6,305 bases of DNA from an uncultured Eubacteriales bacterium. Its GTDB lineage: Bacteria; Bacillota; Clostridia; Oscillospirales; Oscillospiraceae. The stretch is taken from contig OMQS01000075.1 in assembly GCA_900313295.1 (NCBI GenBank), forward strand, positions 1 through 6,305, written 5' to 3'. Numbering within the stretch: the stretch's first letter is position 1; each line of letters opens with the position of its first letter. Below the pieces are notes generated by a model, which saw only the letters and a program-made list of their open reading frames with translations, was not told where the DNA came from and ran no database searches. The translations under genes and the position numbers were made by a program. Below are positions 1-6,305 of this stretch, piece by piece.

Positions 1-2567
1 AGCTTTTCCTTGGCGCGGGTCATGGCCACATAGAGAAGGCGCATCTCCTCGGAAAGCATTTCCTTTTCCATCTCTCGGGCAAGGGCGATTTTGGAAACGG
101 TGGGATAGCGCACGCGCAGGTCGGTGTCCACCCGCTCGGTGCCAAGCCCCAGGCGGGGATGCACCAGCACAGGACGGGTGAGATCCGTGCCGTTGAAGCG
201 GCGGTTCAGGTCGCAGAGGATCACCACGGGGAACTCCAGTCCCTTGGAGCGGTGGATGCTCATGATCTCCACGCCGCCGGTGCCCTGCTCCGAGGCGATC
301 TGCGGCTCCTTGCCCCGCGCCATGAGGCTGCGGAGGTATTCCGTCAGGTCAAAGACGGTTATTTTGCCCATGGCGGCCAATTCTGAGGCATAGCGGCACA
401 GATTCAGCAGGCGGCTGCGGCGCAGCTCGCCATCCTCCATGGCGCTGAAAACGCCCAGAATATGCAGGCGGTCATAGAGCTGCCACAAAAACTGATCGGC
501 GGGCAGCTCCGCCGCCAGACTGCGCAGGTCGTCCAGCAGGCGCACAAATGCCTGCACCGGTTCCTCCCCACAGGCGCAGCAGGCTTCGTAATAGTCGCCC
601 TTGGCGCACCCACGGATGCTGGCCAGCAGATCCGGCGTGAAGCCGAACAGCGGCGAGCGCAGCACGGCGATGAGAGGCACATCCTGCCGAGGGTTGTCCA
701 CGATCTGTAAAAGAGAATAGACCGTAGAAATTTCCAGTGTTTCAAAAAACGACTCCCGCTCTCCGCCGGAATACGGAATGCCGCAGCGGCTCAGGGCTGC
801 GCCGAAATCCGCCATGCGGCTCTTGGGCGAGCGCATGAGCAGCACGATGTCCTCCGGCTGCACGGGGCGGAGCGCACCGTCTTCTCCCTGCACGGGGTAG
901 CCCTCGTCCAGCATTTTGCGCACAAGTCCGGCCACAAAATCCGCCTCCACGCGGGTGCGGTCAAAGTCCTCGGCATCCGTATTCTCCACGCTGACAAGGT
1001 GCAGCTCCGTCTCCCGATCCGGAGCGGGCGCAAAGGCGGCTCCGGCGTAGAGCTGCTCCTCAACGCCGTAGTCCATCTCCCCCATTTGCCGCGAAAGGAT
1101 ATTGCGGAAAACGAAGTTGGTGGCCTCCAGCACCTCGGGGCGGGAGCGGAAATTGCGGGTGAGCAGGATCTTGCGCGCCTGCCCTGATGCAGCGGCCGCC
1201 GCATGGCGATAGAGCCGATATTTTTCCAGAAAAATTTCCGGCTGCGCCAAGCGGAAGCGGTAGATGCTCTGCTTTACATCTCCAACGGTGAAAAGGTTTT
1301 CCCCTTTACGGGAAATGGCGTCAAAAATGCGGTTTTGCACCTCGTTGGTGTCCTGATATTCGTCCACCATGATCTCCACATATCGGTCTGCGATCTGCTG
1401 CGCCAGCTCCGTGGGACGGCCGTCGGCGGTGAGAAGAATATCCACGGCGTAGTGCTCCTGATCCGAGAAGTCCGCCGCGTTGCGGCGCACCTTTTCCTGT
1501 TGAAAGCTGCGGATGAAGTCCGCCGTCAGGTCTAAAAGCGCCAGCATGGCCGGAGCCATGATATGAAGATCCAAAAGATGCTCCGCCTGCGTGGCGGCAA
1601 ACGGCTCAAGGACATCCTTCAGCTCCTTGGAAAACCGGTCGCGCAGCGCCTTCATGCGCTCCTTGCACGCCGCGTTCTCCTCGCCCCGCACAGGCTTGAG
1701 GGCGGGAAAAGCGAGATCCGTCTTCCCCACGGCGTCCCACCCGACGGCAGCCGCCGCCTGCAGCCGCTCCATGGCCTCGGCCATGGCCGAGAAGGCAGCG
1801 CCGTAGGCCGCCTCCACCTTGGGGCATTCGGCCATTTCTCCGACAGCGCGGCGCAGCCGGCTGCACCAGAATGCCGCCCACTGGGCAAGGTCCTCCAAAA
1901 GAAGCTCCCCGAAGGGCGTTTGCTCCATGGTGTTGGGCACCGCCTGCCAGAAGCGGCGGGTATCCTGCAGCCACTGCAGCGGGTGTGCTTGGCTCTGCAG
2001 CTTGTCATACAGCTCCAGCACCAGCGCTGTGAGGCGGCTGTCGTCCCGTCCGGCGCCCAGGGTCTGGGCTAACAGGGCGGCGTTTTCATCCCCTTGCTCC
2101 AGCGCCTCATAGAACCGATCCATGACCCGCTCCAGAACGCGCTGGCGCAGCACGGCGCCCTCCTGCTCGTCCAGCAGGCGGTAGTCCGGCGTGAGACTGC
2201 GACCGTTTACCGGCGGCAGCAGATGGACATTCTCCCGCAGAAGGCTGCCGCAGAAGGCGTCCACGGTTTTAATATCCGCCTGATACACACGGAACAGCTG
2301 GCGGCGCAGATGGTCGTTATCCGGCTGCTGCGCCACTCGCCGGGAAAGCTCTTTGGCGATCTTGCCCCGCAGTTCGGCAGCGGCAGCGCGGGTATAGGTG
2401 ATGATGAGGAAATCGTCTACGCTGCACTTTTCCTCCTCGACCCTGCGAAACAGGCGCTCCACCAGCACTTTTGTCTTGCCGGAGCCGGCCGCCGCCGACA
2501 CCAGCAGGCTGCCGCCGCGGTTTTCCACGGCCTGCCGCTGCTCCTCCGTGAGCCGAATGTCACTCAT
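1..2567 (-). CDS. addA: AddA, ATP-dependent helicase/nuclease subunit A (3' end beyond the window)
   Basis: This is the motor subunit of AddAB, a UvrD/RecB-type superfamily 1 helicase that translocates 3' to 5' and unwinds broken DNA ends in the cytoplasm. All main helicase motifs are in one unbroken frame: Q-motif region LTEEQ (6-10), Walker A AGSGKT (27-32), motif Ia ITYTRAAAAELR (56-67), a DFSDQEHY segment (366-373), motif II VDEYQDT (401-407), motif III GDVKQSIYRFR (429-439), motif IV RNFRS (471-475), motif V IHRSKGLEF (771-779) and motif VI with VAMTRAKEK ending at residue 855, putative arginine finger R851. The frame is still open at the window edge. Bacillus AddA is about 1230 residues, so roughly the last third, including the RecB-like nuclease domain that cuts the 3'-ended strand, is not seen. 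The ATG at 2567 is chosen because AAGGAGG precedes it by 6 bases. The start overlaps the addB stop by 8 bases, which implies an operon and coupled translation. An unusual cysteine cluster lies at 654-666. Confidence 0.97.
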   Translation of the reverse strand, partial: MSDIRLTEEQRQAVENRGGSLLVSAAAGSGKTKVLVERLFRRVEEEKCSVDDFLIITYTRAAAAELRGKIAKELSRRVAQQPDNDHLRRQLFRVYQADIKTVDAFCGSLLRENVHLLPPVNGRSLTPDYRLLDEQEGAVLRQRVLERVMDRFYEALEQGDENAALLAQTLGAGRDDSRLTALVLELYDKLQSQAHPLQWLQDTRRFWQAVPNTMEQTPFGELLLEDLAQWAAFWCSRLRRAVGEMAECPKVEAAYGAAFSAMAEAMERLQAAAAVGWDAVGKTDLAFPALKPVRGEENAACKERMKALRDRFSKELKDVLEPFAATQAEHLLDLHIMAPAMLALLDLTADFIRSFQQEKVRRNAADFSDQEHYAVDILLTADGRPTELAQQIADRYVEIMVDEYQDTNEVQNRIFDAISRKGENLFTVGDVKQSIYRFRLAQPEIFLEKYRLYRHAAAAASGQARKILLTRNFRSRPEVLEATNFVFRNILSRQMGEMDYGVEEQLYAGAAFAPAPDRETELHLVSVENTDAEDFDRTRVEADFVAGLVRKMLDEGYPVQGEDGALRPVQPEDIVLLMRSPKSRMADFGAALSRCGIPYSGGERESFFETLEISTVYSLLQIVDNPRQDVPLIAVLRSPLFGFTPDLLASIRGCAKGDYYEACCACGEEPVQAFVRLLDDLRSLAAELPADQFLWQLYDRLHILGVFSAMEDGELRRSRLLNLCRYASELAAMGKITVFDLTEYLRSLMARGKEPQIASEQGTGGVEIMSIHRSKGLEFPVVILCDLNRRFNGTDLTRPVLVHPRLGLGTERVDTDLRVRYPTVSKIALAREMEKEMLSEEMRLLYVAMTRAKEK

Positions 2568-5500
2568 GGCGCGCCTCCTTTCCCATTTCGTCTTCTATGG
2601 TCTGCCAAACCTCGGCAGGGGGGGATTTTTTCAAATAGCGCCGGCGGTCTGTGCCGCGGCCCGGGCGGAAATAGCAGGCGGAAGCATAGGCGCACCACTG
2701 ACAGGCGCTGTCCTGGGGCGAACGGGTGATGGGGTCGGCATCCACATTGCCCCGCGCCAACTCACCGACGATCTGGTGGAGAAGGTGCTCCGTGTATTTC
2801 CCCAGCCGCCCCAGCTGGTAGGCGGTGGCCACGCCGTCGGTGATGGTGCCATCCTTTTTCAGGGTGATGGGCAGATACACGGGCTTTTCCAGCGCGTCGT
2901 GCTCCATGGCGCGCAGCACGTCGGCATCCTCCAGTACAAGGCCGCTGCGGCGCAGCTCCTTTTGAATGTCGGATTCAATCTTTTCCGCAGAAGCGCCCCG
3001 CTTTTCCGAAACGATGACATCTCGGGCGGGCAGGTACAGCACACCCGCCGGCACCACCGGCAGGCCGAACCGCCGCTCGCCCTCCTGCTCCAGCGCAAAG
3101 AGGTACAGCAGCATCTGGATGCCCAAACCATACTGCACATCGGAGAGGTCGAAGGTTTTTTTGCCCGTTTTATAGTCCACCACACGGAGATAGAGCTTTC
3201 CGTCCTTCACCCATCCGTCCACGCGATCCACCTTGCCCACAAGGCGCAGGGAAATGTCCTCCCGTTCCACGGACACGGCGGGCAGATCCGCCTCCCCACC
3301 GCCGAAGCTCAGCTCAAACTCCATGAGTTTGAAGTCCGAGCGACGCATCTCATCGGCCACGTTGTTCACGATGGCGCAAGCCGTTTTTTGCAGGCGCTCA
3401 AAGAGGTAGCGGAAGCGGGCGCTTTTTTCACTGTAACGGTCGATCTTTGTGTCGGCGTACTCCCGAATGTATTGCTGCACCAGCGCGTCCAGTTCCCGCT
3501 GGGCAACGTTTTCAAATCCGCCCCTGTCCCGCACCGTGCGCAGAACGTTTTCCAGCAGATAATGGATAAAGGTGCCGATCTCCGGCGCCTGAAAGCCCGC
3601 CGCCTTGCGCTCTTTGGCGCGCAGGCCATACTCCATGAAGTAGCCGAAATGGCAGTTTTTCATGCGATCCATGCGGGAGGCGGACATCTGCACCTGCGTG
3701 CCATAGAGGGCGCGCACCGCCGCCGGCGACAGACGACCGCGCTCCAGAAGCTTCGCCCGCCCCATGGCCTCCAGCACCCGACTGCCCTGGGCGTCGGCGC
3801 GGAAATACGCCGCCAGGTCGCTGTCCGGATAGCGCCCCGCAAGCTCCAGCGCCGTGGCCGGCACGGAAAAACGGTACTGCCCGTCCTCATGCTTCAGCGG
3901 CACGTCCGGCAGCAGGCGGCGGATGCGCTCCACCACAAAGGCAGGGCGAAGCGCCGTGCCGTCCAGCGACACGGTGGGATAGCTGACATGGAGCAGCTCC
4001 GTGGGCTGGGTGAGGGCGGAATAGATGTTTTGCAATTCATTGTCCAGCTCATCAAAGGAGGCGTCCGCCAAAGGCAGGTCATGCTGCTGCAGGAAGGTGC
4101 GGTCACGGCGATCCAGAATGCCGCTCTTCTGCCCCACCTGCGGCAGAAGATGGTCGTTGCAGCCCAAAAGGAACAGCGCCCGCACCGTGCGGCGGCCGGA
4201 ACGGGTCATTTCACTGACCTTGACCTGATCCAAAGTGGCCGGTATGGTGGCCACGCTGTACTGGGTCAGCACAAGGCGCAGCATGCGGCAGAACTCCTCG
4301 CCGGTGAGCTGCGTGTCCCCCAGTATCTCCGCAAACTGATCCAGCACGGCGCAGAAGATCTCCCAAAGCTGGCGATATTCCTCCGCCGTCTGCACCCGAC
4401 CGGACTGCATGAGCCTCTGCGCCTGCTGCTGCAAAAGCTGCGGCACGCCCGCGTCTCGGGCAAACCCATACAGCGCGGCGGCTTTATCCGCGGCTGCCGA
4501 GGCGCCCCGCATATTTTCATACAAAGGTATCAGCGGACGGCGCACCTTTTCCCGAATGGCGTTCAGCTCCTCCAGCCGCTGCTGACGCTCCGGCGTAAGC
4601 TCGGCGCCGTACCCGTCGGGATTGGCCGTCCACGGGGTGTCCCGCAGCCACATTTGACCGCGGATGGACCAGAGGATCACATAGTTCTCCAGCTTGTCGC
4701 ACTCCGTCCGGTCTATGCCCGCCAGACCGGTTTTCAGGTAGCGGAACATATCCTCATATTCAAAACCGCCGGTAACGGCGTCCAGCGCGCCAAGCACCAA
4801 GAGCAAAGGTGGCTTTTGCAGAATATCGCTGCGGCGGCTGATATACAGCGGGATGCCGTCCCGCGCGAAAACATGCTCCAGAACGGGGCCGTACTCCCCC
4901 AGATCGCGGGCGGTAACGGCAATATCCCGACAGCGCCAGCCGCTTTGGAGCATTTGTCGGATCTTGGCGGACACATACTCCACCTCGGCGTAGGCGGTGG
5001 AGGCCTCGTACAGCTGCACCTGCGCCTCGCCCCCTGCGCGGGCGGGCGCCTCCGCGCCGAAAAAGTACCGCTCCAAATGGGCAAGGGGCGTGTCCGCCGT
5101 CGACTCCATGAACTCCATGGTGCAGTGCTGCCCCGCCTGCTGCGCCATGCGCACAAGGCGCTGCCGCTGGCGAAAGGCATTCTGAAACAGGACGGCGGAG
5201 TTTTTGTCCCCCAAAAGCGTCACCGTGACGCTGCTTGCCTGCTGCAGAGCCGTGAGAAGGATCCCTTCCTCCACCTTATTAAAATACGAAAAACCGTCAA
5301 AATACACATCCTTGCCCATCAGGTAAGAGGACTGCGGCAGCGCATCCCGCAGCTTCTGCACCCGCGAGCGTGTGTCCCGTCCGTCGGCGCAGAGACGGGC
5401 GTCATAGGCGGCATACAGCAGCGCCACGTCCCGCAGCTTGTCCCCCTCCTGCCCGACGGCCTCCTGCACGCTGGCATACAGCTCCTGGGGCGGGATCTCA

Positions 5501-5883
5501 TATGCATACAGCTCGTCCATCAGCGTGACCAGCTGCTCCAGAAACGCCGCGCGGCGTGAGGGGCTATTGAACACCCGCAGGCTGCCGCCCACCTCCTGCA
5601 GCGCCATACGCATGGTGAGCAGCTTGCCGCCGCCGTCCAGCGTGAAATCGGCGAGACCGCCCACCTCTCCCAGCACACGGCCGGAAAGATTGCGCAGGCT
5701 CAGAACCTCCGCATTGCGGCTGGCCGTGTCGCCCAGAGCGCGGCACAGCTCCATTTCCGCCTCATGGGACACATGCTCCGGCACAATGAGAAGCTGCGGC
5801 CGCTCCTCGCGGCTTTGCTGTATGGTTTCCAGCACGCGAGCTGTCTTTCCGGCTCCCGCCCGTCCGATCCACAGATGCAGCAT
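2560..5883 (-). CDS. addB: AddB, ATP-dependent helicase/deoxyribonuclease subunit B
   Basis: This is the partner of AddA in the end-resection complex. In studied AddAB enzymes AddB degrades the 5'-ended strand and its inactive helicase half reads Chi. The protein has 1107 residues, slightly shorter than Bacillus AddB (about 1166). The N-terminus has Walker A GRAGAGKT (7-14). The Walker B position is degenerate, VYFDGF (193-198), with Gly in place of the catalytic Glu, as expected for the non-motor subunit. A conserved segment LDQVKVSEM...FLLGCNDHLLP spans 551-581. The C-terminal RecB-family nuclease shows GTFIHYLLE (770-778, H774), GKVDRVD (883-889, D886), VDYKTG (902-907, D903, K905) and GIQMLLYL (921-928, Q923). 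The four cysteines that hold a 4Fe-4S cluster in AddB are present: C744 in NCHFGYF, then C1061-x2-C1064-x5-C1070. The ATG start is supported by AGGAGG 8 bases upstream. It is first in the operon, with its own promoter. It uses no TTA, CTA or TCA codon after residue 109. No truncation or lost key residue is seen. Confidence 0.97.
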   Translation of the reverse strand: MLHLWIGRAGAGKTARVLETIQQSREERPQLLIVPEHVSHEAEMELCRALGDTASRNAEVLSLRNLSGRVLGEVGGLADFTLDGGGKLLTMRMALQEVGGSLRVFNSPSRRAAFLEQLVTLMDELYAYEIPPQELYASVQEAVGQEGDKLRDVALLYAAYDARLCADGRDTRSRVQKLRDALPQSSYLMGKDVYFDGFSYFNKVEEGILLTALQQASSVTVTLLGDKNSAVLFQNAFRQRQRLVRMAQQAGQHCTMEFMESTADTPLAHLERYFFGAEAPARAGGEAQVQLYEASTAYAEVEYVSAKIRQMLQSGWRCRDIAVTARDLGEYGPVLEHVFARDGIPLYISRRSDILQKPPLLLVLGALDAVTGGFEYEDMFRYLKTGLAGIDRTECDKLENYVILWSIRGQMWLRDTPWTANPDGYGAELTPERQQRLEELNAIREKVRRPLIPLYENMRGASAAADKAAALYGFARDAGVPQLLQQQAQRLMQSGRVQTAEEYRQLWEIFCAVLDQFAEILGDTQLTGEEFCRMLRLVLTQYSVATIPATLDQVKVSEMTRSGRRTVRALFLLGCNDHLLPQVGQKSGILDRRDRTFLQQHDLPLADASFDELDNELQNIYSALTQPTELLHVSYPTVSLDGTALRPAFVVERIRRLLPDVPLKHEDGQYRFSVPATALELAGRYPDSDLAAYFRADAQGSRVLEAMGRAKLLERGRLSPAAVRALYGTQVQMSASRMDRMKNCHFGYFMEYGLRAKERKAAGFQAPEIGTFIHYLLENVLRTVRDRGGFENVAQRELDALVQQYIREYADTKIDRYSEKSARFRYLFERLQKTACAIVNNVADEMRRSDFKLMEFELSFGGGEADLPAVSVEREDISLRLVGKVDRVDGWVKDGKLYLRVVDYKTGKKTFDLSDVQYGLGIQMLLYLFALEQEGERRFGLPVVPAGVLYLPARDVIVSEKRGASAEKIESDIQKELRRSGLVLEDADVLRAMEHDALEKPVYLPITLKKDGTITDGVATAYQLGRLGKYTEHLLHQIVGELARGNVDADPITRSPQDSACQWCAYASACYFRPGRGTDRRRYLKKSPPAEVWQTIEDEMGKEARHE
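2574..2580 (-). promoter_or_regulatory. Ribosome binding site of addA, inside addB
   Basis: On the minus strand AAGGAGG lies 6 bases before the addA ATG and within the last codons of addB. It fixes the addA start. With the 8-base gene overlap it suggests that ribosomes finishing addB can reinitiate on addA, keeping the two subunits near equal amounts (inference). Confidence 0.85.
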
Positions 5884-5891
5884 TGGCTTGC

Positions 5892-5897
5892 CCTCCT
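5892..5897 (-). promoter_or_regulatory. Ribosome binding site of addB
   Basis: AGGAGG on the minus strand, within a longer purine run GGAGGAGGG, lies 8 bases before the addB ATG at 5883. It supports that start over the out-of-frame upstream ATG at 5944. Confidence 0.85.
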
Positions 5898-5951
5898 CCG
5901 TTTGCCTGCGTTGGTTTGCCTTTTTCGACGTATAGAATAGTCATTGTGGTT

Positions 5952-5980
5952 ATTATACCATAGAACACTTTGCGGTGCAA
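5952..5980 (-). promoter_or_regulatory. Sigma-A-type promoter of the addB-addA operon (extended -10)
   Basis: Reading leftward, the -10 is TATAAT (5957 to 5952), preceded by TGG, giving an extended TGnTATAAT -10. The -35 is a weak TTGCAC (5980 to 5975), matching three of six consensus bases, at the ideal 17-base spacing. The extended -10 would compensate for the poor -35. Transcription is predicted to start near 5945, giving a leader of about 62 bases before addB. The -35 falls inside an inverted repeat (5971-5995), so binding there could modulate the promoter. The promoter is predicted from sequence only. Confidence 0.75.
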
Positions 5981-6002
5981 ACCACCCTCACCGCATTTTT
6001 TT
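5971..6002 (+). repeat. Inverted repeat with T-run across the addB -35; possible operator or terminator of antisense transcripts
   Basis: TGCGGTG (5971-5977) and CACCGCA (5989-5995) form a perfect 7-bp inverted repeat with an 11-base spacer, followed on the plus strand by seven Ts (5996-6002). Read on the plus strand it has the form of an intrinsic terminator. It would stop transcripts running antisense through addB before they enter the tRNA promoter. Read as DNA, it spans the addB -35 (5975-5980) and could be a protein-binding site. The sequence does not decide between these, and chance remains possible for a 7-bp stem. Confidence 0.45.
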
Positions 6003-6026
6003 AGGGCGCACGATGCGGCAAAACAC

Positions 6027-6055
6027 TTGACATCCGGCAGAAAAATCCATATAAT
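6027..6055 (+). promoter_or_regulatory. Full-consensus sigma-70/A promoter of tRNA-Pro
   Basis: TTGACA (6027-6032) and TATAAT (6050-6055) match both consensus hexamers perfectly and are exactly 17 bases apart. Transcription should start at about 6061-6062, leaving a 5' leader of about 13 bases for RNase P to remove. Such a strong promoter fits a stable RNA gene. It is divergent from the addB promoter, with 46 bases between the two -35 elements. Confidence 0.92.
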
Positions 6056-6074
6056 GAGTAAGCTGTGAAAAGAA

Positions 6075-6150
6075 CGGGGTGTAGCGCAGCTGGTAGCGCG
6101 CTTGGTTCGGGACCAAGAGGCCGGGGGTTCAAGTCCCCCCACTCCGACCA
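6075..6150 (+). tRNA. tRNA-Pro, anticodon CGG
   Basis: This 76-base gene folds as a full cloverleaf and decodes the proline codon CCG. The acceptor stem CGGGGTG pairs with CACTCCG with one G-U wobble. The D stem is GCGC/GCGC with loop AGCTGGTA. The anticodon stem CTTGG/CCAAG carries loop TTCGGGA, with anticodon CGG at 6108-6110 and G at position 37. The variable loop is 5 bases (AGGCC). The T arm is GGGGG, TTCAAGT, CCCCC. The discriminator is A and CCA is genome-encoded (6148-6150). The C1-G72 first pair and A73 are typical of bacterial tRNA-Pro. It has its own consensus promoter and a terminator 31 bases downstream, so it seems to be transcribed alone. A dedicated CCG reader suits a GC-rich genome in which wobble reading by the UGG isoacceptor might be limiting (inference). 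Confidence 0.97.
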
Positions 6151-6181
6151 AAATGTGTAGACAAAAAAGATGTCTCCTGCG

Positions 6182-6208
6182 AAAAGCCCGAATATATCGG
6201 GCTTTTTT
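6182..6208 (+). terminator. Intrinsic terminator of tRNA-Pro
   Basis: GCCCGA (6186-6191) pairs with TCGGGC (6197-6202) around a 5-base ATATA loop. Six Ts follow (6203-6208), and four As (6182-6185) precede the stem. This is a classic rho-independent terminator, 31 bases after the encoded CCA. On the minus strand only four Ts would follow the stem, so it is probably efficient in the rightward direction only. Confidence 0.93.
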
Positions 6209-6215
6209 GCTACCC

Positions 6216-6264
6216 AAACGGCGATTTTTCTCTGTACCAAAACGCAGATGTAAAATCGCCGTTT
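6216..6264. repeat. 13-bp perfect inverted repeat after the tRNA terminator
   Basis: AAACGGCGATTTT (6216-6228) is the exact reverse complement of AAAATCGCCGTTT (6252-6264), with 23 bases between. A short inner pairing, TCTG (6231-6234) with CAGA (6245-6248), would extend it into one long interrupted hairpin. No clear T-run follows beyond TTTT at 6262-6265, so it is a poor terminator by the usual rule. It could be a back-up or opposing terminator, a small intergenic repeat unit, or a structured RNA element. No gene can be seen in this stretch. Confidence 0.7.
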
Positions 6265-6305
6265 TCCCTTTGTGGATAGACTTGAACTCCCGAAAAGTAA
6301 ATATC

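Noticed and set aside
1563..2112. Several plus-strand and minus-strand frames of 70-170 codons over addA.
   Set aside because: addA is continuous in frame here with conserved helicase motifs on both sides. These are GC-rich shadow frames.
2398..5559. 1053-codon plus-strand open frame as a real protein gene.
   Set aside because: It is the codon-aligned shadow of addB, which has intact catalytic motifs throughout. The frame has low-complexity composition, no recognisable domain and no good ribosome binding site evident at its start.
6159..6175. Small hairpin AGACA/TGTCT between the tRNA and its terminator.
   Set aside because: A 5-bp AT-leaning stem with a 7-base loop is weak and common by chance; the strong terminator immediately after explains termination.
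6001..6240. Minus-strand open frame of 79 codons (with WGDLNPRPLGPEPSALP) and the overlapping 151-codon frame at 5762-6217 (with GGLEPPASWSRTKRA).
   Set aside because: Both read straight through the antisense strand of tRNA-Pro. Peptides such as GDLNPRPLGPEP and GLEPPASWSRTKR are familiar artefacts of translating tRNA genes backwards. No ribosome binding site or domain supports them.
6278..6291. GACTTGAAC (6279-6287) is an inverted match to GTTCAAGTC of the tRNA T arm (6127-6135), suggesting a tRNA remnant or an attachment site.
   Set aside because: The match is only 9 bases, the flanking bases do not form a T stem (GGGAG is not followed by CTCCC), and there is no direct repeat of the tRNA 3' end in the downstream bases. 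Chance is the simplest explanation.
1..6305. Search for CRISPR arrays, insertion sequences, phage genes, toxin-antitoxin pairs or a defence island.
   Set aside because: No regularly spaced repeats, transposase motifs or terminal repeats with target duplications were seen. The two genes are standard AddAB, and nothing else of coding quality is present.

Overview
The window looks like chromosomal core DNA from a GC-rich member of the Firmicutes, most likely a clostridial gut-type lineage such as Oscillospiraceae. This is an inference from three things: it encodes AddA/AddB rather than RecBCD, it has strong AGGAGG-type ribosome binding sites, and it has sigma-A-type promoters in a GC-rich genome. 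The exact taxon cannot be fixed from the sequence alone.

Layout. Positions 1-5883 hold two minus-strand genes in the order addB then addA. addB (2560-5883) is complete. addA starts at 2567, overlaps the addB stop by 8 bases, and runs off the left edge after 855 complete codons, just past helicase motif VI, so its C-terminal nuclease domain lies outside the window. Together the genes encode the AddAB helicase-nuclease, which processes double-strand DNA ends for RecA-dependent repair. AddA supplies the ATP-driven motor. AddB carries a degenerate helicase half, a RecB-family nuclease and the iron-sulfur cysteines.

Positions 5884-6074 are a divergent intergenic region. It holds an extended -10 promoter firing left into addB, an inverted repeat plus T-run lying across that promoter's -35, and a full-consensus promoter firing right into a tRNA gene. 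Positions 6075-6150 are tRNA-Pro(CGG) with an encoded CCA. It is followed by a clear intrinsic terminator (6182-6208), so it appears to be a single-gene transcript. Positions 6209-6305 hold no gene that I can support. They contain one 13-bp perfect inverted repeat (6216-6264), and I see nothing further in the last 41 bases.

I do not see a new biological system here. The points worth a second look are small: the inverted repeat over the addB -35, an ATG placed almost exactly at the predicted addB transcription start, the inverted repeat after the tRNA terminator, a cysteine cluster in AddA, and a 1053-codon antisense open frame that reveals strong codon avoidance in addB.
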